In this document: piece by piece, positions 1 to 6,283 of the stretch
How positions within the stretch are numbered: the stretch's first letter is position 1
Layout of the letters: each line of letters starts with the position of its first letter
Assembly (NCBI GenBank): GCA_035477115.1
Contig: DATIKW010000033.1
Span: 1 to 13,594, forward strand
Direction of reading: 5' to 3'
Length of the DNA stretch: 13,594 bases
Source of the DNA: UBA995 sp035477115
GTDB lineage: Bacteria; Bacillota; Sulfobacillia; UBA995
The notes under the pieces: generated by a model
Seen by the model: only the letters and a program-made list of their open reading frames with translations
The model's database searches: none
What the model was told of the DNA's origin: nothing
Translations under genes and position numbers: made by a program

Positions 1-2
1 AC

Positions 3-131
3 CACGTCTGGTATCCGTTTATGCTGGTTGGAGGCATATTGCTCCTGGTGGAAGGTCCGGCATGGTTCGGGGTGAGAACGCTGTACCGGCAGGTTGAACT
101 GGACAGGATGGCGCGAAAAGATCTGGCCTGA
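3..131 (+). CDS. C-terminal end of an unidentified membrane protein (partial)
   Basis: An open frame enters from the left edge and ends at a TGA at 129-131, giving the last 42 residues of a protein. It starts with a hydrophobic stretch (WYPFMLVGGILLLVEGPAWFGV) that fits the last transmembrane helix, followed by a charged cytoplasmic-looking tail (RQVELDRMARKDLA). It is the only plus-strand gene seen and converges on the DUF6671 gene, whose stop lies 77 bp away. I do not recognise the family. The frame is too short for a firm call, but the pattern of one membrane helix followed by a basic and acidic tail and a clean stop is what a real gene end looks like. Confidence 0.5.
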   Translation, partial: HVWYPFMLVGGILLLVEGPAWFGVRTLYRQVELDRMARKDLA

Positions 132-208
132 CCGCGGACCCGTGGGCCCCCAAGAGGGCGCATGGCGGTTTCTTGCCTGTGATGCCGTAACTGACCGGCG
201 AACTCGGG

Positions 209-1072
209 TCACGGGTTGCAGCAGGGGCAAGTGTCGGGCGGAGCGGTTCGCTCCGTCACCGGGTCTTCCCGGGAATGGCCGCACTTGCGGCAAGCGTAGA
301 CCACGCAGGCCACCAGCGGCGTCGGTTCGCCGCACAGTTCGCAGGGCAAGCCAGTCACCCGCCGGACCGGGGCGAATCCCGGCTGCCCGCAGGCAGGGCA
401 CGGGCTGAGCAGCTTGCGGACGAGATCTTCGGTGGCCGCCCCGATGTTCGCCATGCGGGTGGGGTTGACGTGGGCGCGCATGTCCGTCTCAAGGAACGCC
501 CGGCCGGTCTCCGAGGCGGCGAGCGCCGAGGCCAGCGCTTCCCGGAGACGGTCCCAGCTGTCAATGGCCTTCTCGATCGCCGGGTGGGCGTCGTGGTCCG
601 GCCGCACTACCAGGGCGTGGGCGGGGAAGCCGGCGCTGCAGGCGAACTCGGCCGCCTCATCCCAGCCGGCCACCAGGGCGTGGCCGTAGTTGGTGTTCTC
701 GCCGGCATACTCGCCGTGCAGCTCAAGCCCGATGCGATCATCCAGCAGCACCACGACTTCGCAGTTCCAGGGCAAAAAGGGGATGGCCGGATGCGGCCCG
801 AAGGTGCCCTCGCTGGCCAAACCGAGATCGAGGCCGGTCAACTCCATGCCCTTGCGGGCTTTGATCCGGGCCGCATCCAGTTGGCTGCCGGGTCGCGCCA
901 CCTCCCGAGTGAAGGTACCGAACCGGTCGGTATCGAAATCGGCGCGAACCACCAGCTCACAGCCGGTCCGAGCCTCGAATACCGGCCGGATGGCTTGTTC
1001 CTTGCCGTGTTTGCTCAACAGGACGGCCCGGCGACCCCGGAAGAAGCGGTCTACCGGCTCGGCTGCGGTCAA
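209..1072 (-). CDS. DUF6671-type protein with C-terminal zinc-ribbon motifs
   Basis: The protein has about 287 residues if translation starts at the TTG at 1072, which overlaps the ferredoxin stop codon (TTGA). A longer reading from 1150 would run 26 codons into the ferredoxin gene and looks wrong, because the family-like part begins just after the TTG (GRRAVLLSKHGKE). Features recognised from memory as DUF6671: FDTDRFGTFTREV at about residues 46-58, a segment containing ASEGTFGPHPAIPFLPWN at about 86-103, and ETDMRAHVNPTRM at about 195-207. The C-terminus carries CxxC pairs at about 225/228, 244/247 and 261/264 and a CPCC near the end, consistent with two zinc ribbons. The function of the family is unknown. 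It is the last gene of the oxidoreductase block and is probably translated by coupling from the ferredoxin gene. A purine-rich stretch about 10 bases upstream could serve as ribosome site. Confidence 0.82.
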   Translation of the reverse strand: MTAAEPVDRFFRGRRAVLLSKHGKEQAIRPVFEARTGCELVVRADFDTDRFGTFTREVARPGSQLDAARIKARKGMELTGLDLGLASEGTFGPHPAIPFLPWNCEVVVLLDDRIGLELHGEYAGENTNYGHALVAGWDEAAEFACSAGFPAHALVVRPDHDAHPAIEKAIDSWDRLREALASALAASETGRAFLETDMRAHVNPTRMANIGAATEDLVRKLLSPCPACGQPGFAPVRRVTGLPCELCGEPTPLVACVVYACRKCGHSREDPVTERTAPPDTCPCCNP

Positions 1073-1287
1073 GTCCGCGCCGGCTCCGCCTCGGTCAGCG
1101 CCTCCAGCACCAGTGCCGCCTTGGGACAAGCCGCGACGCACAACCCACATCCCTTGCAGCGGGTCACATCGATTTTCACTTTCTTGTCGTCGGCCAGGAA
1201 ACAGATCACGTTCGGGTCAGGGCAAGCGAGTATGCATAGCTTGCATCCGGTGCAGCGGCTCAATTCAACCTTGGCGGCCGCATACAT
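1069..1287 (-). CDS. 2[4Fe-4S] ferredoxin, delta subunit of the 2-oxoacid oxidoreductase
   Basis: A 72-residue two-cluster ferredoxin. The cluster ligands are Cys 12, 15, 18, 22 (CTGCKLCILACP) and Cys 44, 47, 50, 54 (CKGCGLCVAACP). It should carry electrons from the TPP-binding catalytic subunits to an external ferredoxin, as the PorD/KorD/VorD subunits do. I chose the ATG at 1287 over a GTG at 1296 because AAAGGGTGG at 1293-1300 is well placed for the ATG and contains the GTG itself. The gene overlaps the gamma-subunit gene by 23 bases, and its stop overlaps the likely TTG start of the DUF6671 gene, so all three are probably coupled in translation. Confidence 0.95.
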   Translation of the reverse strand: MYAAAKVELSRCTGCKLCILACPDPNVICFLADDKKVKIDVTRCKGCGLCVAACPKAALVLEALTEAEPART

Positions 1288-1972
1288 GGCAACCACCCTT
1301 TCTCGGCGCGGCGAGCGAGTGCTCCTTTACCGCTTTCGCGGCCGCTTCCATCACCGCCATGTTCTTGTCCACGAGCTGGGCCATCTTGGTGAACTTCGCG
1401 GCGAGGACGTTGTCGAGGGCGGCAGTGGTCCCCGAAGCCACGAATTTGGCCCCGCCGAAGCGCTCCAGTACCGCTTCGCGAAGGGAGGCGAAGGTCACGA
1501 TGCGGGTTACGCCGATCAAGGCGCCCAGCATCGCCATGTTGGTGGCCAGTTCCGTCTCGGCCACTTCCACGGCCACGGCCGTCGCGGGTATCGAGTACAG
1601 GCGGGCGCCGAGCGCGGCCAGCTTGTCGAGATCTTCCCGGCCAATCCCCAGATCGCCCTCGGCATTGACGATGATGATGCCTTCGGGCTGCAGCCCGTCA
1701 AAGAAGGGCATGGTGTAGCACTTGCCCAGGGTGATGACGTGGGGGTGGAAGATCATGATGATGTTCGGGAACAGGACTTCGCCCCGCTGGTGAATGGGTT
1801 CGGTGGAGATGCGGACGTAGCTTTCGGCCGGGGCCAGGCGCTTCTCCGCTCCGAAGAACGGGTTGACCGTGCTCACCAGTCCGTCCTTGGTGGCCGCAGT
1901 GCCCAGGATGTGGGCGGCGGTCACCAGCCCCTGGCCGCCCAGGCCTGACATCCGGATCAATGACCTGTTCAT
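1265..1972 (-). CDS. 2-oxoacid:acceptor oxidoreductase, gamma subunit
   Basis: A 235-residue protein of the pyruvate/ketoisovalerate oxidoreductase gamma family. The glycine-rich signature GLGGQG is at residues 10-15 (IRMSGLGGQGLVTAAHILG), followed by the usual PFFGAEKR and SYVRIS region. The gamma subunit binds the CoA and beta-side domains in these complexes. The start is the ATG at 1972, which overlaps the beta stop (ATGA) and has a GGAGGGGGAG ribosome site inside the end of the beta gene. A longer frame exists upstream, but it only shadows the beta gene. Its last residues contain a CxxC (Cys 228 and 231, CHVCG), unusual for this subunit and encoded in the stretch that also holds the ribosome site and start of the ferredoxin gene. 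The substrate cannot be read from this subunit. Confidence 0.92.
   Translation of the reverse strand: MNRSLIRMSGLGGQGLVTAAHILGTAATKDGLVSTVNPFFGAEKRLAPAESYVRISTEPIHQRGEVLFPNIIMIFHPHVITLGKCYTMPFFDGLQPEGIIIVNAEGDLGIGREDLDKLAALGARLYSIPATAVAVEVAETELATNMAMLGALIGVTRIVTFASLREAVLERFGGAKFVASGTTAALDNVLAAKFTKMAQLVDKNMAVMEAAAKAVKEHSLAAPRKGGCHVCGRQG
1293..1300 (-). promoter_or_regulatory. Ribosome binding site deciding the ferredoxin start
   Basis: AAAGGGTGG lies inside the end of the gamma-subunit gene and just ahead of the ATG at 1287. The competing GTG at 1296 falls within this site, so it cannot be the start served by it. Confidence 0.6.
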
Positions 1973-2826
1973 TGTTTCTCCCCCTCCACAGCAGCGAGGT
2001 ATTCCTGAGCCTGCGGGGTGATGTACTCCCGGTACTGGAATACGCCTTCCTTCTCGCGTTTGCGGATCATGCTCAGGGTTTCGTCCGGGCGGAACTTGTA
2101 GTTGGTCGGGCAAGGGCAGAAGACCTGAACGTACGTGGACCCCACATCCCGGGCAACCAGGATGGCCCGGCGGATGGCCTTCTCGAAGCGGCGGGCGTTC
2201 AAGGGCGATGTCGCGGCAACGTACGCGCAGCCGGCCTCCCGGGCGATCTCGGGCATTGCCACCTTCTCGAACTTCTTCCCAGTAGGCGCCATGTTGAGTA
2301 CGGTGCCCCGGGGGGACATGCCGCTCTCCTGGCCGCCGGTGTTGGCGTAGGCCTCATTGTCCAGCATGACGGTGGCGATGTTCTCGCCGCGGAACCACGA
2401 GTGCATCACCATCTCCAGGCCGATGTCGGCGGTGGCCCCGTCGCCCGCCACCACCACCACATCCTTGGGTTGTTCGGGGAATCTGAGCTTCAGCGCCCGC
2501 TTCAAGCCGGATGCGATCGCGTTCTGGTTGCCGAACAGGCCATGGATGTTATGCAGGCCCACCTGGGGGAAGGCGATGGCGCTGCAGCCGGTCGAACCGA
2601 CTACCACGGTATCAGCCGGGGCGGGCAAGGAAGCCAGGAAGAGGCGAAGCGACAGGGCAAGGCCGCAACCCGCACACAGCGGGTGCTCCTCCAGCAGCTC
2701 CTTGAAGGTACCGAGATCGGCGACGCCCACGTTACCGTCATAGGGGCCGTGCGTCACCAGGTCCCGGTATTCCTGGGGCATTATCTCCTCGAATCCCGGG
2801 GCAATCCGGAATATCTGCTTGGCCAT
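1969..2826 (-). CDS. 2-oxoacid:acceptor oxidoreductase, beta subunit (TPP-binding)
   Basis: A 285-residue catalytic subunit that binds thiamine pyrophosphate and one [4Fe-4S] cluster. The TPP/Mg signature runs from GDGATADIG (about 128-136) to DNEAYANTGGQ (about 156-166). Four cysteines fit the cluster ligands of PorB proteins: Cys 51 and 54 (PLCAGCG), 81 (STGCS) and one of 237/239 (FCPCP). I prefer the ATG at 2826 with GGGA seven bases upstream; a GTG at 2832 with AAGGA six bases upstream is also possible and would add two residues. It lies 19 bp after the alpha gene and overlaps gamma by four bases. The sequence resembles pyruvate-type PorB more than 2-oxoglutarate KorB, but that is a judgement by eye. 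Confidence 0.93.
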   Translation of the reverse strand: MAKQIFRIAPGFEEIMPQEYRDLVTHGPYDGNVGVADLGTFKELLEEHPLCAGCGLALSLRLFLASLPAPADTVVVGSTGCSAIAFPQVGLHNIHGLFGNQNAIASGLKRALKLRFPEQPKDVVVVAGDGATADIGLEMVMHSWFRGENIATVMLDNEAYANTGGQESGMSPRGTVLNMAPTGKKFEKVAMPEIAREAGCAYVAATSPLNARRFEKAIRRAILVARDVGSTYVQVFCPCPTNYKFRPDETLSMIRKREKEGVFQYREYITPQAQEYLAAVEGEKQ

Positions 2827-2845
2827 GGTCACATCCCATCCTTGG

Positions 2846-4000
2846 TTAGCGTGTTGCCGGCACGCATGCTTGCAACTGGGCGAGTATCATCTCGCTGGGC
2901 ATGGTCATGCCGCCGAACACCCGGGGGGCGCCCACCACCCGGCTATTGTCCTCAACGACCGCTCGGATCTCCCGAGCCAGCCAGCCCACGCGGTTGAATT
3001 CGGGGACCACGATCGCCCGCGCCCGCCTGGCCAGGTGCTGGACTTCCTCGGTGGGGAAGGGCCGGAGGCACTTGAACTTCACCAGGCCGACGTCGATGCC
3101 CTGCGCCCGGGCCAACTGGATGGCTTCCCGGCTCTGGGAGACGGCGGTGCCCGCGGCCATGATCAGGATGTCGGCGTCCTCGTTCTCCGTCTCGAGGAGC
3201 CCGCCGAGATACTGATGCACGTACTTGCGGGAACGCTCTGCAGCAGCCATGACCTCCTGTTGCCAGGAGGCATGGGCGGCATAGCTGATGAAGTTGCTCT
3301 TCATCACGAAGGGGTCGCGCATGTGGCGGACGGGCACGCCCTCCATGTCCATGGCCGGCACGGGCGACCGGTGGGGATCATACGGCGGCAGCTTGAGGTC
3401 CGGCGGCCCGACGGCGACCATCTCCCGGGTGTGGGTCACGAAAAACCCGTCGGCGAACACGCCCACGGGGATGTGCACGTCGGTCTGCTCGGCGATGGCA
3501 AAGGCCCGAAGCGTGAAATCGTACAGATCTTGTGCGCCCTCGGCGTGGAGCATGATCATGCCGGTGTCGAGGAGGAAGGCCATCTCGATGGTGTCCGGCT
3601 GGATGGACAGGGGCGAGTTCACGCCTCGCGTGAAGAAGCAACACACGATGGGCAGGCGCATGCCGGCCCAGCAGGGGAACATCTCGAAGGCCCGCAGCGT
3701 GCCGGGGCCCCCGGTCGCGGTGAATACGCGCACGCCGCCCATGGCCGCGCCCGCCACCTGACTCATCACGGCGAACTCGCTTTCGCCCCGGAAGTAGTCG
3801 GGGATGTAGCCCTCGGCGTACAGGTCGCCCACCAGATGCATGCTTTCCGACTGGGGAGTTATCGGGTAGGCGATGGCCATGGTTATGTTGGACCGCAAGA
3901 TCGCCTCCTTGACCGCTTCGCTGCCGGTCATGAAGCGCCGCTCGCGCCGGGCCGGCTCGAGCACCTCGTCAACGGTTCGCGCCACTCTCTGCTCGATCAC
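2846..4000 (-). CDS. 2-oxoacid:acceptor oxidoreductase, alpha subunit (pyruvate-type)
   Basis: A 384-residue subunit of the PorA family, matching the separate alpha chain of four-subunit enzymes. Motifs seen: MTGSEAVKEA (about 24-33), AYPITP (44-49), GESEFAVMSQ (72-81), TATGGPGT (94-101) and TRGVNSPLSI (124-133). In pyruvate:ferredoxin oxidoreductase the Thr of YPITP and an Arg equivalent to Arg125 here contact the substrate carboxylate, and both are kept. This favours pyruvate or a close 2-oxoacid, but the active-site neighbours (QSESM after YPITP, GVNS after the Arg) differ from typical pyruvate enzymes. Translation starts at the GTG at 4000, which overlaps the upstream stop (GTGA) and has AGGTGG six bases ahead. 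This gives a 22-residue N-terminal extension before the usual MTG start of the family. Confidence 0.93.
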   Translation of the reverse strand: MIEQRVARTVDEVLEPARRERRFMTGSEAVKEAILRSNITMAIAYPITPQSESMHLVGDLYAEGYIPDYFRGESEFAVMSQVAGAAMGGVRVFTATGGPGTLRAFEMFPCWAGMRLPIVCCFFTRGVNSPLSIQPDTIEMAFLLDTGMIMLHAEGAQDLYDFTLRAFAIAEQTDVHIPVGVFADGFFVTHTREMVAVGPPDLKLPPYDPHRSPVPAMDMEGVPVRHMRDPFVMKSNFISYAAHASWQQEVMAAAERSRKYVHQYLGGLLETENEDADILIMAAGTAVSQSREAIQLARAQGIDVGLVKFKCLRPFPTEEVQHLARRARAIVVPEFNRVGWLAREIRAVVEDNSRVVGAPRVFGGMTMPSEMILAQLQACVPATR

Positions 4001-4587
4001 TGTATGCCACCTGCCTTGCGCTTCATTTTCCTCACGATCGCGGTCAACCGCTCGAGGGTTTGCAGCCCGGCATCCCGCAAGCTGATCATGGCGTCCTCAT
4101 GGCCCACTTCGCCGCACAGGGCGATGGTATAGCAGTCCGTCCCCCCGCGGATGATCTTCAGGGCCACGTTGGCGTAATGGCAGTGCACGCCGATGAAGAC
4201 GCACACGTCGATATGGTTGTGCCAGATCGTGAGATTGGGGTGGTTGGGGTTGATCTCCACCGCCGGGTTGATCATGGGGTACTTGGGCCGGTAGTCGGGC
4301 ATCGGGATGATCTTGGCCCCGACTTCTCTCGCCAGGGTTTGCAGGGCCCGCGCCTTTTCGGCCACGCCTTCTTTCCAGTCCCACAGGATCAGGGGACCGG
4401 GGAAGAATACGGGGTTGCGGGCGGAAAGCAGGCGCCGGGCGATCTCTTCCAGGGCCCTTTCCTCCGGGACGAGTTCGCCCTCCAGGAGCGCATACCCCTT
4501 CTCCGGCAGGCAAACACCGACACAGGCGGCAGCCGGCGGCAGATAACCTTCCGGCCCCGCCTTCACCTTGTAGCTATCCACTTGCAT
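3997..4587 (-). CDS. CO dehydrogenase epsilon (CdhB)-like family protein
   Basis: A 196-residue protein that by eye fits the family of the CO dehydrogenase/acetyl-CoA synthase epsilon subunit, a Rossmann-like domain related to the central domain of TPP enzymes. The middle has RNPVFFPGPLILWD (about 57-70), AREVGAKIIPMP (86-97) and, near the C-terminus, DVCVFIGVHCHYAN (127-140), matching the family pattern of a sugar- or nucleotide-domain fold with a conserved FxG...HYYA stretch. No catalytic CODH subunit is nearby, so it is more likely an accessory to the 2-oxoacid oxidoreductase whose alpha gene overlaps its stop codon (GTGA). The start is the ATG at 4587, with GGAGGG seven bases upstream. 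An in-frame start at 4629 would overlap purK. Its function, and whether it binds a cofactor, is unknown. Confidence 0.72.
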   Translation of the reverse strand: MQVDSYKVKAGPEGYLPPAAACVGVCLPEKGYALLEGELVPEERALEEIARRLLSARNPVFFPGPLILWDWKEGVAEKARALQTLAREVGAKIIPMPDYRPKYPMINPAVEINPNHPNLTIWHNHIDVCVFIGVHCHYANVALKIIRGGTDCYTIALCGEVGHEDAMISLRDAGLQTLERLTAIVRKMKRKAGGIQ

Positions 4588-4594
4588 CCTCCAT

Positions 4595-4600
4595 CCCTCC
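4595..4600 (-). promoter_or_regulatory. Ribosome binding site of the CODH epsilon-like gene
   Basis: GGAGGG seven bases before the ATG at 4587, in the 29-bp gap after purK. It settles the start in favour of 4587 rather than the in-frame ATG at 4629, which has no such site and lies inside purK. Confidence 0.6.
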
Positions 4601-4616
4601 GGCGGGCGGTGCCCCT

Positions 4617-5765
4617 TCAGGTGGCACATCCCTGGTAAAGTCGATCCGCCCAGTGCAGCACGGCATCCGGGTCGCCGCCCAGCACATTCAGGTGTCCCAT
4701 CTTGCGACGGGCTGCCGGCACCCCCCGTTTGCCGTACAGATGCACCTTGACGTTGTCCGGGAAGCAGGGCATTCCGCCCAGGACGGCCGGAACGTGCTCT
4801 CCCAGGACATTCACCATGACGACCGGCGTCAACAGCCGGGTGGACCCGAGGGGGAGTCCGCCGGTCGCCCGAAGCAACTGCTCGAACTGGGAAGTAGCGC
4901 TGGCATCCCAGGTGTAATGACCGGAATTGTGCGGTCGCGGCGCCAGTTCATTCACGACCAGTCCATCGGGGGTCACGAACAACTCGATGGCCATCAGACC
5001 TACCAGTCCCAGCGCATCGGCGATATCCTCGCCGAGCGCCCCCGCTTCCGCCTGCAACGCTGGATCGATGCGGGCGGGTACGACCGTGCTATGCAGCACG
5101 TTTGCGCAATGTGCGTTCTCTCCTACGGGATACGTCGTAGTCCGACCAGTTTCCTGCCGCGCGACTATAACGGAAGCTTCGCACAAAAAGAAGACGAACT
5201 TTTCAACGATCCATTCTCCGGTTAAGGGCGGCACAGCATCCAGCTCGGCGGCCGCCGCCTCGAGGTCGGGGGAGGCATTCAGAACCATCTGCCCTTTACC
5301 GTCGTATCCGCCGGCACAGGTCTTGAGCACGCACGGCAGCCCCAGCTCGTGGACGGCGCGGCGGAGTCCGGCGGCATCCCGTACTAGCCGGAAGGGAGCC
5401 ACGGGGAAGCCGGCCTCCGCCAAGGCCGTCTTCTCCCGGCCCCGATGCTGGGAAATCCGGAGGATGCGGCTGCCCTGGGGCAACCGGAACTCCTGTTCCA
5501 GCATCTCTACAACCTCGTAAGGGATGTTCTCGAACTCGTAAACGATGAGGTCGGAAGCCTTCCCCAGACGGCGGGCGGCGTCGAGGTCGGCAAACGGGGC
5601 GACGATCTGTTCGCGGGCGATCTGCCCGCAGGGCGAGTCGGGGGTGGGATCCAGGCAGACCACGTCATAACCCATCCTCCGCGCCTCGAGGCCGATCATC
5701 CGTCCCAGCTGGCCGCCGCCCAGGATGCCGATGGTGCTCCCCGGGAGCACGGGCCGGGCGGACAT
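4617..5765 (-). CDS. purK: N5-carboxyaminoimidazole ribonucleotide synthase PurK
   Basis: A 382-residue ATP-grasp enzyme that makes N5-CAIR from AIR, bicarbonate and ATP in purine synthesis. GILGGGQLGRM is at residues 13-23, the ATP-grasp glycine loop GGYDGKGQ at 152-159, and the metal-binding end NELAPRPHNSGHYT lies in the last third. The start is the ATG at 5765, which shares its A with the purE stop (TGATG) and has AAGGAG eight bases upstream; a GTG at 5774 falls inside that site. One part is odd: around residues 184-222 the usual EKFVPFEKE-like segment reads EKFVFFLCEAS, and the DNA there (about 5090-5215) is visibly richer in A+T than the rest of the gene. Confidence 0.97.
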   Translation of the reverse strand: MSARPVLPGSTIGILGGGQLGRMIGLEARRMGYDVVCLDPTPDSPCGQIAREQIVAPFADLDAARRLGKASDLIVYEFENIPYEVVEMLEQEFRLPQGSRILRISQHRGREKTALAEAGFPVAPFRLVRDAAGLRRAVHELGLPCVLKTCAGGYDGKGQMVLNASPDLEAAAAELDAVPPLTGEWIVEKFVFFLCEASVIVARQETGRTTTYPVGENAHCANVLHSTVVPARIDPALQAEAGALGEDIADALGLVGLMAIELFVTPDGLVVNELAPRPHNSGHYTWDASATSQFEQLLRATGGLPLGSTRLLTPVVMVNVLGEHVPAVLGGMPCFPDNVKVHLYGKRGVPAARRKMGHLNVLGGDPDAVLHWADRLYQGCAT

Positions 5766-6256
5766 CACGACCACTCCTTCGTGTCCAGGACCTGCCTGGC
5801 CGCGGCCTCCCGGCGGGCGGCGAGGCGCGCCGCCAGCTGCCCATCGTAGATGCCCAGGATCTGCGCCGCCAGCAGGGCCGCATTCTTCGCGCCGGCGGCG
5901 CCGATCGCTACCGTGGCGACCGGCACGCCGGCCGGCATCTGGACGATCGAGAGCAGCGAGTCGAGTCCGCGCAGGTCGGTGGAGGGCACGGGCACGCCGA
6001 TCACCGGCAGGAGCGTGCGCGAGGCCACCATGCCCGGCAGATGGGCCGCCCCGCCGGCGCCGGCGATGATCACCTTGATGCCGCGGGCTGCCGCATCGCC
6101 GGCAAAGGCGAACATCCCCTCGGGCGTGCGGTGGGCGGACACGATACGCTTTTCGAAAGGGATCTCGAGTTCGGCCAGCACCGAGCAGGCTTCCTTCATG
6201 GTCGTCCAGTCCGATAGGCTGCCCATGATCACCGACACGCTCGGCTTGTCGTCCAT
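5765..6256 (-). CDS. purE: N5-CAIR mutase PurE (class I)
   Basis: A 163-residue enzyme that converts N5-CAIR to CAIR, the step after PurK. The class I signature motifs are all present: GSLSDW (12-17), SAHRTP (40-45) and GAGGAAHLPGM (66-76), plus KNAALLA near residue 124. Length is normal for the family. The ATG at 6256 has a GAGAGGAG ribosome site. PurE and PurK are stop/start coupled, which fits their joint action on an unstable intermediate. The gene lies 27 bp after folC; no other pur genes are in the window. Confidence 0.98.
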   Translation of the reverse strand: MDDKPSVSVIMGSLSDWTTMKEACSVLAELEIPFEKRIVSAHRTPEGMFAFAGDAAARGIKVIIAGAGGAAHLPGMVASRTLLPVIGVPVPSTDLRGLDSLLSIVQMPAGVPVATVAIGAAGAKNAALLAAQILGIYDGQLAARLAARREAAARQVLDTKEWS

Positions 6257-6283
6257 GCCTTTCTCCTCTCGGTCAGTCCCGGC

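Noticed and set aside
132..208. Possible bidirectional terminator between the converging genes
   Set aside because: Short GC inverted segments exist (for example around GTGGGCCCCC), but no stable stem followed by a T-run is seen in either direction.
275..1948. A 557-codon plus-strand open frame, the second longest in the window
   Set aside because: It lies opposite the DUF6671, ferredoxin and gamma genes, all with clear motifs, and its translation has no recognisable domain. Long antisense frames are expected in GC-rich DNA.
2819..4132. A 437-codon plus-strand open frame
   Set aside because: It is antisense to the alpha subunit gene, which has conserved catalytic motifs.
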